From the NCBI GenBank assembly GCA_021199255.1, contig JAJQIK010000038.1:1-64000 (forward strand): a stretch of 64,000 nt of DNA, read 5' to 3'. The stretch comes from Clostridiales bacterium (GTDB lineage: Bacteria > Bacillota > Clostridia > Lachnospirales > Lachnospiraceae). A program made the position numbers and the translations under genes. Positions within the stretch are counted from its first letter, which is position 1. The number at the start of each line of letters is the position of its first letter. The notes beneath the pieces were generated by a model. The model did not search any database. It had not been told where the DNA came from and saw nothing but the letters and a program-made list of their open reading frames with translations. Shown piece after piece: positions 18,134 through 26,934 of the stretch.

Positions 18134-18775
18134 TTATTCAAAAATAATATAGGAAAGAGCCGCCTGCGCCCCGTTGCTGTCCTCCTGTACCGGATTGTCA
18201 ATACGGACGCTCTTTTTATCCTCAAAGGACACGTCGATATCGCTGTCGGCGCTCTGGTTGATGTACAATACCTTGCCGTAGGCGGTCACCAGAAGTTCTT
18301 CGCCGGGCTTAGTCGCGATAATGATAATCTTTTTAGACTCCGGCTCCTCAATATACCCCAGCTCCATGGGTTCTCCCTTGGCGGAGACAAAGGCTACCTT
18401 CTCCAGCGTATAGCCCTGCTCCTGAGCCTCCTCCAGCGTGCCCAGATATAACTCCCTGTGATTAAAGCCCGCGTAATCCTCCGGCGCGGCATATTTTAAA
18501 GTGACCTGGACCGTGCTTTCTTCTTTCTCCACAGATTCCAGAATAACGCACCCTTCTCCATAATCGGCGCAGTATTCCTCTACCCGTTCCTCCGCCAGAG
18601 CCGTCAGGCCGTCCGTCTCATAATAATTCTGTTCAAACTGCCCTACAATCTGATGGGTTACCGTGCCGTCTTTCTCAATGGAAACGGAACTCACCTCCGG
18701 CGTCTTAGCCTGACCGCAGCCGGCAAGTCCCAGAACCGCCGTCAACAGAATCAGGATTCCTTTCCCTCTCCGCAT
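18134..18775 (-). CDS. Putative lipoprotein of unknown function
   Basis: A 213-residue protein whose start at 18775 has GGAGAGGA about 8 nt upstream; longer upstream frames are unlikely. The N-terminus MRRGKGILILLTAVLGLAGC is a lipoprotein signal with lipobox LAGC. The mature part is acidic, repeatedly beta-strand-like and without motifs I can name. In many related bacteria a similar lipoprotein gene sits between recO and glyQS, so the position is conserved, but the role is unknown. It shows no truncation. Confidence 0.75.
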   Translation of the reverse strand: MRRGKGILILLTAVLGLAGCGQAKTPEVSSVSIEKDGTVTHQIVGQFEQNYYETDGLTALAEERVEEYCADYGEGCVILESVEKEESTVQVTLKYAAPEDYAGFNHRELYLGTLEEAQEQGYTLEKVAFVSAKGEPMELGYIEEPESKKIIIIATKPGEELLVTAYGKVLYINQSADSDIDVSFEDKKSVRIDNPVQEDSNGAQAALSYIIFE

Positions 18776-18827
18776 ACTTTTTCCTCTCCGTCTATCCTCA
18801 ACCGTCAACATACCGCATTACATTATA

Positions 18828-19475
18828 TTAAAGATTATCCACAATTTCAAGACTTTTAAACGTCCTGTCCATGAATCGCTTCCGGTAATCATCTGCAATC
18901 AGCTTCATCTGGGCAAGCACCGGGGGCGTCACGGTAAAGGTGTACAGCTTCTCAATGCCGGAATTGACAATATAGGAAACCGCGTACCGCGTGGAATCCT
19001 CCCATTCGCCCTCCGCGGGCATACCGGGAAATTCACCGTTTAGTACCATCGCTTTCATTTCAAATATGTATCTGACAAGCGGATTGCCCAGCTTCTCGTT
19101 CATCAAGGCTTTCAGGGACTGGTACAGGAGCTTGAGCATCTCCTTCTCGTCATTGTTCTCCCTTGTATAGTAATCCATAACCTCTAAAAAGTATATGCCG
19201 TAATACGCGCCCTCAAAATCTTTCCTAAGCCCCTCAAAATAATTACTGATAGAAACATCTGTGATATTATAAGAGCTTCTGCCCGCATATAACCTGAATT
19301 CTCCGAAGGAAAAGGGGTTGGTGGCCGCCAGCAGCTTACTGTTGGGGCGCCTTGCGCCCTTGGCGAAGGCGGATATTTTGCCCTTCTCCTTCGTCAGCAG
19401 TACCACTCTTCTATCATATTCCCCCATGGGCTCAGCCTTTAAAACCATCCCCGTAATCTCTGTCAAATCCTGCAT
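18828..19475 (-). CDS. recO: DNA repair protein RecO
   Basis: A 215-residue RecO, which loads RecA on gapped DNA with RecR and anneals SSB-coated strands. The N-terminal OB fold is clear: EITGMVLKAEPMGEYDRRVVLLTKEKGKISAFAKGARRPNSKLLAATNPFSFGEF. A helical C-terminal domain follows. It is shorter than the usual 240-260 residues, and the four-Cys zinc site between the C-terminal helices is absent (MPAEGEWEDSTRY where CxxC would be). Its start overlaps the end of the YqzL-like gene by 44 bp, which suggests coupled translation. Confidence 0.92.
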   Translation of the reverse strand: MQDLTEITGMVLKAEPMGEYDRRVVLLTKEKGKISAFAKGARRPNSKLLAATNPFSFGEFRLYAGRSSYNITDVSISNYFEGLRKDFEGAYYGIYFLEVMDYYTRENNDEKEMLKLLYQSLKALMNEKLGNPLVRYIFEMKAMVLNGEFPGMPAEGEWEDSTRYAVSYIVNSGIEKLYTFTVTPPVLAQMKLIADDYRKRFMDRTFKSLEIVDNL

Positions 19476-19608
19476 GAGAATGTTCTCCCGACTCTTCTCT
19501 TCCCCTACCCTCTTCGGGCTGTGTATCTCTTACCGCGTTTTTATATGCCAGAAAATCTTCAATTCTTCCAGTGGCCATAAATTGCTCCCAGTAGTTTATC
19601 GCTTTCAT
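19432..19608 (-). CDS. YqzL-like small protein
   Basis: A 58-codon gene between era and recO, too short for most gene callers. It reads MKAINYWEQFMATGRIEDFL at its start, the YqzL-like pattern (short Trp/Phe motif, then TGxIExFL, then YK), with a charged C-terminal tail. It is preceded by AGGGGG about 8 nt before ATG and overlaps the recO start by 44 bp. YqzL occupies the same era-recO slot in Bacillus; its function is not established. Position, ribosome site and motif together make it a likely real gene. Confidence 0.75.
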   Translation of the reverse strand: MKAINYWEQFMATGRIEDFLAYKNAVRDTQPEEGRGREESGEHSHAGFDRDYGDGFKG

Positions 19609-19668
19609 CTTACGCCCCCTAATCCTCTTCGTAACAGATGGTATTAGAGTTCGCAGATTTGTCTTTTT

Positions 19669-20574
19669 CTATTCGGAATCCTTGGGATTATATCCGAAAT
19701 TTTTCAGCAGATAATCACTGTCTCTCCAGTCCTTTTTGACCTTGACCCAAAGCTTGAGGTTTACCTGGCGTTCCACCAGTTCTTCGATTTCCGGCCTTGC
19801 CAGAGAACCGATCTTTTTCAGCATACTGCCCTGTTTGCCAATGATAATCCCCTTGTGGGAATCCTTTTCACAGATAACAGTGGCTTCAATATCCACGATC
19901 CGTTTCCTGAATTTCATCATCTCTATGGTAACCGCAATGCCATGGGGAATCTCATCCTCCAGACATTTCAATGCCTTCTCCCGAATCAGCTCCGCCACAA
20001 TCTGGCGCATCGGCTGGTCGGTAACCGTATCCTCATCATAAAAGGGTTCCCCATAGGGCAGGTATTTCATGATATTCTCAATCAGTTCCTCCATGCCGTC
20101 CCTTTTCAGCGCGGACACCGGGATAATCTCGGCAAAATCCAACTGCCTGCTGTACTGGTCGATCACGGACAGCAGCAGTTCCTTCTTAACCGTGTCTATC
20201 TTATTGATGACCAGGATCACCGGGGTCCTGGTCTTCTGAAGCTGCTCGATGATATGCCGTTCTCCGGCTCCGATATAATCGGTAGGCTCTACCAGCCAGA
20301 GGATCACATCTACCTCCGACATGGTACGCTCCGCCACATTCACCATATAGCTGCCCAGCTTATTCTTGGCCTTATGAATCCCCGGCGTATCCAGGAATAC
20401 AATCTGCCCCTCCTCGGAAGTATAGACTGTCTGAATCCTGTTTCTGGTGGTCTGGGGTCTGCCTGAGGTAATAGCAATCTTCTGCCCGATCAATGTATTC
20501 ATTAAGGTGGATTTGCCCACGTTTGGCCTGCCGATGATGGTGGCGAAACCTGATTTAAAATTCTGTTGTTCCAT
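19669..20574 (-). CDS. era: GTPase Era
   Basis: A 301-residue essential GTPase that binds the 3' end of 16S rRNA and matures the 30S subunit. The G motifs are complete: G1 GRPNVGKST, G3 DTPGIHKAK, G4 NKID and G5-like SALK. The C-terminal KH domain has GIIIGKQGSMLKKIG. The start at 20574 follows AAGGGGA 5 nt upstream and matches the family start MEQQNFKSGF; an upstream in-frame ATG at 20688 lies inside the preceding gene. It begins 8 bp after the DUF4349 lipoprotein gene. Confidence 0.96.
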   Translation of the reverse strand: MEQQNFKSGFATIIGRPNVGKSTLMNTLIGQKIAITSGRPQTTRNRIQTVYTSEEGQIVFLDTPGIHKAKNKLGSYMVNVAERTMSEVDVILWLVEPTDYIGAGERHIIEQLQKTRTPVILVINKIDTVKKELLLSVIDQYSRQLDFAEIIPVSALKRDGMEELIENIMKYLPYGEPFYDEDTVTDQPMRQIVAELIREKALKCLEDEIPHGIAVTIEMMKFRKRIVDIEATVICEKDSHKGIIIGKQGSMLKKIGSLARPEIEELVERQVNLKLWVKVKKDWRDSDYLLKNFGYNPKDSE

Positions 20575-20582
20575 AAGTCCCC

Positions 20583-21608
20583 TTATTCTTTCCTCTCTTC
20601 TTCTGTTGTCTGCGCCTGCTTCTTCCTGCGTCTGCGCTTCCTGATTATGCGGCATAAAAATATGGCCGCCCCAATGACAATCGCCCACGCAAGCAAATAG
20701 GGTAAATGAATGACAAGCCAGACCGCCAGATCGCAGATGCCCGTTCCAACGCCCCGCAGGCTCTCCAGGAAACCGCTTCTGATCCGTTCCATAACGCCGG
20801 CATCTTCCCCCGGCGTATAATGCTCTACTTCTTCCAGGGACAGATATACCGTACTGTAATCAATCTTGTTGTCATAGGTTCTCAACTGCGACTCCATACT
20901 TTCAATCTCATAGCGAACCTCTGAAAGCCTGCTTTCAATGGCGATGATATCCTCCACCGTCTCCGCTTCCCCTAAAAGCTCCATCAGCCTGTCCTGCTCG
21001 GTCAGAAGCGCCTGTTTATGGCTCTCTAAATCTACATATTGCAGCGTCACATCGGAAACGCTTTCCGAACGGCTGACAATATTAGACTGTTCATCTACCT
21101 GCGTCAGAAAGGAATCCAGATTGTCTGCGGGGATACGCGCGGTCATACCCGCATAGCGCAGATATCTCCCCTCTTCCTCATAGGCCGAATAATTGTTTCT
21201 GTTATAGACAGACAAATCCTCTATGTAGCCTCCCAGCGCCGTAACCTGTTCCTCCAGGCCGGAAAGCAGGCTGTCGAAATCCTCTGTCTCCGCACTGATA
21301 TTGACAGTCTTAATCAGCTTTCTGTCCGTCGCCGCCGCTTCTGTGATCTGCTCTGCGCCCTCCTCCGCCGCGGACTCTTCTTCATAAACCGCCGTTCTTG
21401 CCTCATAAATACCGGTATCCGCCATATCATAAGCGGCCGCGCTGTCCTCCGTCACGGTCGCGGATTCCGACTGCATATCCGCGGCGTCGCTGCCGCAGGC
21501 GGTCAGCGACGCCGCCAATAATCCGGCAGCCAGCAGCCTCCTGGCTTTCAGCCGTCCTCCCGCTGCATTTCTGTCCCTATTCCAACCTGTCAAGCCGATA
21601 CTCCGCAT
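20583..21608 (-). CDS. DUF4349 lipoprotein
   Basis: A 341-residue membrane protein. A lipobox LTAC lies near residue 38 after the hydrophobic RLLAAGLLAASLTAC, and the mature N-terminal 60 residues are acidic and low-complexity. The DUF4349 domain (about 95-300) contains the usual long coiled-coil (ESHKQALLTEQDRLMELLGEAETVEDIIAIESRLSEVRYEIESME). One C-terminal membrane helix (about 300-320) precedes a very basic tail RKRRRRKKQ. The domain's function is unknown; some homologues neighbour envelope or quorum-peptide genes. The start has GGGAG about 9 nt upstream. It sits between the M16C protease gene and era in one operon. Confidence 0.85.
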   Translation of the reverse strand: MRSIGLTGWNRDRNAAGGRLKARRLLAAGLLAASLTACGSDAADMQSESATVTEDSAAAYDMADTGIYEARTAVYEEESAAEEGAEQITEAAATDRKLIKTVNISAETEDFDSLLSGLEEQVTALGGYIEDLSVYNRNNYSAYEEEGRYLRYAGMTARIPADNLDSFLTQVDEQSNIVSRSESVSDVTLQYVDLESHKQALLTEQDRLMELLGEAETVEDIIAIESRLSEVRYEIESMESQLRTYDNKIDYSTVYLSLEEVEHYTPGEDAGVMERIRSGFLESLRGVGTGICDLAVWLVIHLPYLLAWAIVIGAAIFLCRIIRKRRRRKKQAQTTEEERKE

Positions 21609-21645
21609 GGCTTTACTCTCCCTTCCGCTTCCTTATCGTTCCCAT

Positions 21646-24567
21646 CTAGTGGAACAGATAATCAGTGCTGCCAAACAGCGCCTGCTGTTCCTTAATCTTC
21701 TCCTCGTTCCCCACAACGCACAGGCAGTCGTCCTCCATAAATGCACGAATATACGCCGCCAGCCCCCTGATGGTGTCCGCATCGGCGGCAAGCAGCTCGT
21801 CCCGATCCTGCTGTACCCGTTCATAGGGATAATGCGTCATATAGCCGCCCAGGGAATAGGCCCCCTTGGCCGCCGGGGTCATAGGCATATCCATTTCACT
21901 GACAGCGCCGATGATATACTGGGTCATCGTCCGCTCATCCGCCTCAAAGCCTGCGATATAATCCGCCGCTTTCTCATAGACGTCGATGGTCTTCTCCAGA
22001 TTCGGGTCACGGTAGGAAACGAAGTAGCTGTCCCCCGACTTGCCGAAACTGCACATACAGCCGTAGGCTCCGCCCTTTACGCGCACCTGCGTCCACAGGT
22101 AGTCATATCCCATCATCACCCGCAGAACCCTGAGCGCCCCCGTATAAGGCAGCCCCTTATCCGTAAAATTACCGGCGCGGCACACATACTGAATCTGCGC
22201 CGAGGACATCAGCCCCTCGTTCTTCTTAACAGGCACGGGATCATATCCCGCCCCCTCGATCGGCTCCGTAAACAAACTCCTTTTTAATTCCTCCACCAGC
22301 GGTTCGATTCCTGCAAGCCCCTCTTTCGGAGCCGTATAATCCACCAGCAGATTCTCCGGGCGAAAAATGCAGCGCGTCACCTGGCACAGCTTCCGGGTCA
22401 GTTCTTCCTTTCTTCCGTCAAAATCGCTTTCCAGCTCTTCCAGCAATCTATAAAAAGGAATACCGTTCATGTGCTCCAATACACAGGCCGGTTTGGAAAG
22501 ATAGGAAAGCGCCCTGCCCGCGGCAAGCGTATGCCCGGCGGTCATCATATGAGCCTGCTTCTCCGATCTCGCCTCCGCGATCAGTTCAAAAAGCCGTTTC
22601 GGATCTTCATAAACCGATTCAGTCAATATCTCTTCCGCCAGTGCAAATGCCTGCGGCAGATTCTCATATAGGGTCTTCACCTTCAAATCAAAGGTCGCGG
22701 TATACCGGGACAAATCCTCCGCGTCGGTATAGGTGTTCACCACCGGGTCAATTCCGCCGGTCTGGAGGTTGATTTCATTATATAATTCGCCGTAGCCCCG
22801 CTTCTTCGTATCTACTAAGCCGATCATAAGCTTCAAAATGCCTACATAGGGGAATAACTCTTCCGGCACCTGCCTTAAATCAAACAGGAACCGCAGATAT
22901 CCGATTCCATTGGTATAGATATCATGGTAAAGCAGCGTGGTATCCCCTACCTTCTTTTCCTCATTATAATAAGGCGCCGCCTCCTTGCGCATATCCGCCC
23001 TGGTCAGCAACGGTATTTTCTCCAGGTCTTCCCTGGCGCTGGGCGCTTCCTGATATTCCCGGAGAGCCTTTGTCTCCCCCACAATCTGCCGGATTTCTTC
23101 CTTACCCATGGCGGCCTTCCTTGCGGCAAGCAGGTTGGCAAGCTCTTTATCCTTCCTGCCGGTCAGCCCCTTTACCGGCTTCACCACCACAATACTCTTA
23201 TGGGGGTTCTCCACCAGATACCGGCTGATCAAATCCTCAAACCAGGAAGTGGACGCCGCTTCTTTTAACTCCCTGTAAGTATCCAGAAGCTCCACATAAT
23301 AGAAAGGCTTACTGTCATCATAAAGCCATGATTCCAGCATATTCAGGCCATACATAAGCCCCTTGGGATAGGAGCCGAAATCCGCCTCCCGGTACTTAAA
23401 CTCATCCCGGTTAATGGTTGCCTGTAAGGTCTTCTTATCCAGCCCTTCCTCAGACAGTTCCCTGAGCTTATCTTCAATAATCCGTACAAACTCCTCCTGC
23501 TGTCCGGCATCTGCGTTCTTGGCCACAATGGAAAAATAAGGCTGCTTCACGCCCATGTCAAAGGCACACTGCAAGTCCGTACCGATTCCCGCATCCAAAA
23601 GCGCCTGCTTCACCGGAGCCGCCGGCACCATACACAATACATCCGCCAGCACGCCGACGCCAAAGCAAAGCTTCCTATCCGTTGCCTCTCCCAAAGAAAT
23701 ATTATAGGACAGGTACGTATTATGCTCTTCCGATTCACTCTCCATAATCGGATATTCCTTCTCAAGCTTCACGACAGTATCAAAGGCCGGTTCTGATGCC
23801 AGCCCTGAGTCCACTTCCAGGGCGTCATAGTGGGACAAATATTCCTCGTCGATAAAAGCGAGCTTCTGCGCCATATCCATATTGCCGTAAAGATAAATAT
23901 AACTGTTGGAAGGGTGGTAATACTTCTCATGGAACGCCAGGAAATCCTCATAGGTCAGTTCCGGGATCACATCCGGGTCGCCCCCCGACTCCACCGCATA
24001 CGCGGTGTGGGGATACAGGGAATTCATGATTTCCCTCCACAGCACATCGTCCGGGGACGAATACGCCCCCTTCATTTCATTATATACCACCCCGTTGATG
24101 GTCAGGTCGTCATCCTCATCCTCCAGCTCATAATGCCAGCCCTCCTGCCGGAAAATCTTCTCCTCGCGGTAAATATCAGGATGGAACACCGCATCCAGAT
24201 AGACGTCCATCAGGTTCTGGAAATCCTTATCGTTGCAGCTCGCCACCGGATAGACAGTCTTGTCCGGGTAAGTCATGGCGTTCAGGAACGTATTTAAGGA
24301 GCCTTTGGCCAACTCGATAAACGGGTCTTTCACCGGGAACTTATCGGAACCGCACAGCACGGAGTGCTCAATGATATGCGCCACGCCGGTACTGTCCCTG
24401 GGCGGCGTCCGGAAACCGATATAAAATACCTTATTGTCGTCATCGTTGGATAAAAGGGCCACCCTGGCGCCTGTTTTATTGTGCTTCAGCAGGTAACCCA
24501 CAGAATTTAAATCCTTAATTTCCCGCTTCTCTATCACTGTATAAGACTGCAACTGTTCAATCTGCAT
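21646..24567 (-). CDS. M16C (presequence-protease-like) zinc metallopeptidase
   Basis: A 973-residue single-chain M16C peptidase related to PreP and to clostridial HypA/insulinase-like proteins. The inverted zinc motif HxxEH is present (AHIIEHSVLCG, near residue 78), with SLNTFLNAMTYPDKTVYPVAS just after and the distal Glu expected near residue 150. Four homologous M16 domains are joined by the M16C_associated helical hairpin in the middle (about 450-690). It degrades peptides inside a closed chamber, probably in the cytosol because no signal is visible. I chose the ATG at 24567 (MQIEQL) because GGAGG lies 5 nt upstream; 24579 also has an AAGGA site. A -10 TATACT is at 24615-24620. Confidence 0.9.
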   Translation of the reverse strand: MQIEQLQSYTVIEKREIKDLNSVGYLLKHNKTGARVALLSNDDDNKVFYIGFRTPPRDSTGVAHIIEHSVLCGSDKFPVKDPFIELAKGSLNTFLNAMTYPDKTVYPVASCNDKDFQNLMDVYLDAVFHPDIYREEKIFRQEGWHYELEDEDDDLTINGVVYNEMKGAYSSPDDVLWREIMNSLYPHTAYAVESGGDPDVIPELTYEDFLAFHEKYYHPSNSYIYLYGNMDMAQKLAFIDEEYLSHYDALEVDSGLASEPAFDTVVKLEKEYPIMESESEEHNTYLSYNISLGEATDRKLCFGVGVLADVLCMVPAAPVKQALLDAGIGTDLQCAFDMGVKQPYFSIVAKNADAGQQEEFVRIIEDKLRELSEEGLDKKTLQATINRDEFKYREADFGSYPKGLMYGLNMLESWLYDDSKPFYYVELLDTYRELKEAASTSWFEDLISRYLVENPHKSIVVVKPVKGLTGRKDKELANLLAARKAAMGKEEIRQIVGETKALREYQEAPSAREDLEKIPLLTRADMRKEAAPYYNEEKKVGDTTLLYHDIYTNGIGYLRFLFDLRQVPEELFPYVGILKLMIGLVDTKKRGYGELYNEINLQTGGIDPVVNTYTDAEDLSRYTATFDLKVKTLYENLPQAFALAEEILTESVYEDPKRLFELIAEARSEKQAHMMTAGHTLAAGRALSYLSKPACVLEHMNGIPFYRLLEELESDFDGRKEELTRKLCQVTRCIFRPENLLVDYTAPKEGLAGIEPLVEELKRSLFTEPIEGAGYDPVPVKKNEGLMSSAQIQYVCRAGNFTDKGLPYTGALRVLRVMMGYDYLWTQVRVKGGAYGCMCSFGKSGDSYFVSYRDPNLEKTIDVYEKAADYIAGFEADERTMTQYIIGAVSEMDMPMTPAAKGAYSLGGYMTHYPYERVQQDRDELLAADADTIRGLAAYIRAFMEDDCLCVVGNEEKIKEQQALFGSTDYLFH

Positions 24568-24654
24568 TCCGTCCTCCATTCTGAATCCTTCCATTCATAC
24601 ATTCTACAATTTATAGTATACCACTTTCGCTGATTTTTAGGTATATTTACACCA

Positions 24655-24825
24655 CTAAATGTAAAAATCAACACCCTCAGAAGAGGGTGCTGGTTTTCCT
24701 GTGCACTGATAGCCGTTTCTTTCAATATCCGCCAGAAGCTTATTTATTTTCTTTAGTGTTTTCTTGTCCTGACTCTGCCAATATACATACTCATCCCAGG
24801 CTTCGTCATGCCAAACCTTTCTCAT
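24655..24825 (-). pseudogene. Truncated YoeB/Txe-type toxin gene
   Basis: A 56-codon frame starting MRKVWHDEAWDEYVYWQSQD, strongly like the N-terminal half of YoeB/Txe mRNA interferases (85 residues). Similarity continues through LLADIERNGYQCTGKP and then stops. The tail PAPSSEGVDFYI is unrelated, so the conserved catalytic Glu, Arg and the C-terminal His-Tyr are missing. Its ATG overlaps the antitoxin TGA by ATGA coupling. An intrinsic terminator (24669-24692) lies inside the altered tail. I infer a 3' deletion that left an inactive toxin under a still intact antitoxin. Confidence 0.75.
24669..24692 (-). terminator. Terminator at the end of the toxin-antitoxin unit
   Basis: A 10-bp stem with one G-U pair, arms 24669-24678 and 24683-24692, and a 4-nt loop. 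Read on the minus strand it is followed by ATTTTTAC. It overlaps the 3' end of the truncated toxin frame. Confidence 0.75.
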
Positions 24826-25079
24826 TCCTCCACCTCAAGAAGTTCATGCTCATGCATATTTTTTCTGGCTTTCATGTCTGCCACACGTCTTTCAAGCATA
24901 GCGATATGTTCATCACTATAGAATGGATCTACATTTATCTCAAAAGGAATGCGTTTTTCTCTTCCCACTTTAACAAGGAACATATTGATAGCTGTAGACA
25001 TCGTAAGTCCCATGTCCTTTAAGGCTTTTTCTGCATTTAATTTTACATCGTCTTCAACTCTAAAATTTACCTGTGCCAT
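24822..25079 (-). CDS. RelB/DinJ family antitoxin
   Basis: An 85-residue antitoxin. The N-terminal ribbon-helix-helix dimerisation and DNA-binding domain is MAQVNFRVEDDVKLNAEKALKDMGLTMSTAINMFLVKVGR, the RelB/DinJ pattern. The acidic C-terminal half would wrap the toxin. Start at 25079 chosen because GAGGAGA lies 7 nt upstream; an upstream in-frame ATG at 25100 overlaps the promoter. The stop overlaps the toxin ATG. The promoter at 25102-25130 is nearly perfect, and GTAT-n3-ATAC just upstream of it may be its operator. Pairing of this antitoxin class with a YoeB-type toxin is seen in Firmicutes. Confidence 0.87.
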   Translation of the reverse strand: MAQVNFRVEDDVKLNAEKALKDMGLTMSTAINMFLVKVGREKRIPFEINVDPFYSDEHIAMLERRVADMKARKNMHEHELLEVEE

Positions 25080-25101
25080 AGTAACATCTCCTCTCGCCAT
25101 T

Positions 25102-25130
25102 ATTATATTATCCAGTATTTACATTGTCAA
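25102..25130 (-). promoter_or_regulatory. Consensus sigma-A promoter of the antitoxin gene
   Basis: On the minus strand TTGACA (25125-25130) and TATAAT (25102-25107) are exactly 17 bp apart, both perfect consensus hexamers. The -10 box lies directly in front of the ribosome site, so the leader is very short (about 20 nt). GTAT-AGC-ATAC immediately upstream is a possible autoregulatory site. Confidence 0.88.
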
Positions 25131-25154
25131 GTGTATGCTATACATGTGTTTTTA

Positions 25155-26201
25155 CTATCTTTGCCCCATCACCTTGATATATGGCTCCTTTTTATCCCGC
25201 GCAAGCTCTATGCCCTCTGCGAACCTGTCAAACTCCAGCCGATGCGTAATAAGCCGCTCCGGGTGGATACGCCCTTCCCGCAGGCGTTTCAGTACATAGT
25301 GCCAGTCGTCCGTCTCCTCATTCGTAAAAGAGGAATTCCATGTTCCCACCAGAGTGAGCTGATTTCTTAAAATCTTCCAATAAATCTGTTTCCCTAACGC
25401 CATATCCGAAGCCGGATTCCCCATGAGCAGCACGCTTCCCCCCGGTGCGACGGCGCTGATTCCCTGCGATACGACCTCCTGCTTTCCTACGCAGTCAAAG
25501 AATACGTCTACGCCCCTTCCACCGGTTCTTGCCAATAACCATTCTCCGGCATCCGCGCCCCTTTCAAATAAGCAGCGCGCTTCCTCCGCACCCATGGTAA
25601 GGGCGGCTTGTTTCTGTACCTCCTTGTTGCCAATCACATAGAGTTCCTGAACGCCACGCTCCCTTAAAAACATCAGAAGCAGCAGCCCGATTGTTCCCTG
25701 CCCGCAAATGGCAACCGTTGTTTTGGGAGTGATGGATACCCTGCGCATAGCGTGTACCGCCACCGCCATAGGCTCCAGCATCGCGGCCTGCTCAAAAGTA
25801 ACGTTGTCCGGCAGCAGAAGCAGATTCCCCGCCGGGACACGCGCATACTCGGCAAAACCGCCGTCTGTACGCGAACCAAGATAGCTGTAGCTGCGGCACA
25901 GCTCATATTGCCGGTTTTGGCACGGCTCGCATTTTCCGCAGGGAATCAGCGGAAATACCCCCACGCGTTTTCCCAGCAAGGACTCTGCGACATTTTCTCC
26001 AATCTCCTCCACAACTCCCGAAAATTCATGTCCGGGAATCAGGGGAAAGGAATAGGTTCCTGTCTGGTAAATCCGCGGAATATCAGAGCCGCAAACGCCC
26101 ATCGCCATGACCTTTAAAAGTACCGAATCCTTTGTTAACTGCGGCTTTTCGGATTCCTCATAACGCAAATCGCCAATCCCATGCAATACATATGCTTTCA
26201 T
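25155..26201 (-). CDS. Zinc-dependent medium-chain dehydrogenase, polyol-phosphate type
   Basis: A 348-residue MDR dehydrogenase closest in pattern to galactitol-1-phosphate 5-dehydrogenase (GatD). It has CGSDIPRIY and PGHEFSG for the catalytic zinc, the four-Cys structural zinc loop CGKCEPCQNRQYELC (near 90-105), GSRTDGGFAEY, and a cofactor Rossmann GQGTIGLL (near 170). In this setting, next to an IspD/TarI-like cytidylyltransferase and an epimerase-like gene, it probably reduces a ketose phosphate to a polyol phosphate, as TarJ does for ribulose 5-phosphate. It keeps all zinc ligands and is not a typical TarJ, so another polyol is possible. It is the last gene of the glycan operon. Confidence 0.75.
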   Translation of the reverse strand: MKAYVLHGIGDLRYEESEKPQLTKDSVLLKVMAMGVCGSDIPRIYQTGTYSFPLIPGHEFSGVVEEIGENVAESLLGKRVGVFPLIPCGKCEPCQNRQYELCRSYSYLGSRTDGGFAEYARVPAGNLLLLPDNVTFEQAAMLEPMAVAVHAMRRVSITPKTTVAICGQGTIGLLLLMFLRERGVQELYVIGNKEVQKQAALTMGAEEARCLFERGADAGEWLLARTGGRGVDVFFDCVGKQEVVSQGISAVAPGGSVLLMGNPASDMALGKQIYWKILRNQLTLVGTWNSSFTNEETDDWHYVLKRLREGRIHPERLITHRLEFDRFAEGIELARDKKEPYIKVMGQR

Positions 26202-26218
26202 CGCTGCTCCTTCACCTG

Positions 26219-26917
26219 TTATCTCTGTTTTAATAATTGCTCAAACCGCTCTAAATCTGCTTTCGTGGTAATTTTAAAATTTGTTTCCTCCCCGGCAAGA
26301 TAGACAACATCCATTCCCGCCATCATTGCCGGTTCGGTAGAACCGTTGATTTTCAATATTTGATCCGGCATAAGCTCCTGGTTCGCCTGATAATATTTCC
26401 CTAAGACAAAGGCCTCCGGCGCCTGCCCCGCTATGACACAGCTCCGATCCAGCAAAGACACGATCCGCCCTTCCCTGCCCAGATAGACGGTATCCTTCAT
26501 GGGCAGCGCCGGCATCACGCCTTCATGCTCCTTCAGCATGGCAAGGCACTCCGAAATCATCGCATTGCTCACAAGCGGCCTTGCCGCGTCATGAATGACC
26601 ACGTTATCCCTATCCTCCGCATAGCTTCGGATATCCTTAATCCCATTCCAAATAGAAAGCTGGCGGTTTGCCCCCGGCTCGGAAAAGCCCGCAAACTTAT
26701 CCTGCCATTCTATATCATCTTCCGCAAAGCACGATATAATCCGCCCATGCCATTCCTTCTGAGCAACAATCTGAAGCTTATCAATCTGTTCATGCCGCAC
26801 AAACCGCTCCAGACAATATGCTATGACAGGCTTTCCCATCACCTCTATGTATTGCTTCGGCAGGCTCATTCCCATCCGGGTACCTGTTCCGCCGGCTAAA
26901 ATAATCGCTATATTCAC
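26219..26917 (-). CDS. IspD/TarI-family cytidylyltransferase
   Basis: A 232-residue nucleotidyltransferase of the IspD/TarI family. The CTP loop IILAGGTGTRMGMSLPKQY (residues 5-23), the central IHDAARPLVS, the KDTVYL and the C-terminal NFKITTKADL motif are all present. TarI makes CDP-ribitol from CTP and ribitol 5-phosphate; IspD makes CDP-methylerythritol. The neighbours (polyol-phosphate dehydrogenase 18 bp downstream, epimerase-like gene and TagB/F polymerase upstream) favour a TarI-type role in making a CDP-polyol for a surface polymer. The exact polyol is inferred, not shown. Confidence 0.82.
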   Translation of the reverse strand: MNIAIILAGGTGTRMGMSLPKQYIEVMGKPVIAYCLERFVRHEQIDKLQIVAQKEWHGRIISCFAEDDIEWQDKFAGFSEPGANRQLSIWNGIKDIRSYAEDRDNVVIHDAARPLVSNAMISECLAMLKEHEGVMPALPMKDTVYLGREGRIVSLLDRSCVIAGQAPEAFVLGKYYQANQELMPDQILKINGSTEPAMMAGMDVVYLAGEETNFKITTKADLERFEQLLKQR

Positions 26918-26934
26918 TCTTTTCCTGCCTCAAA

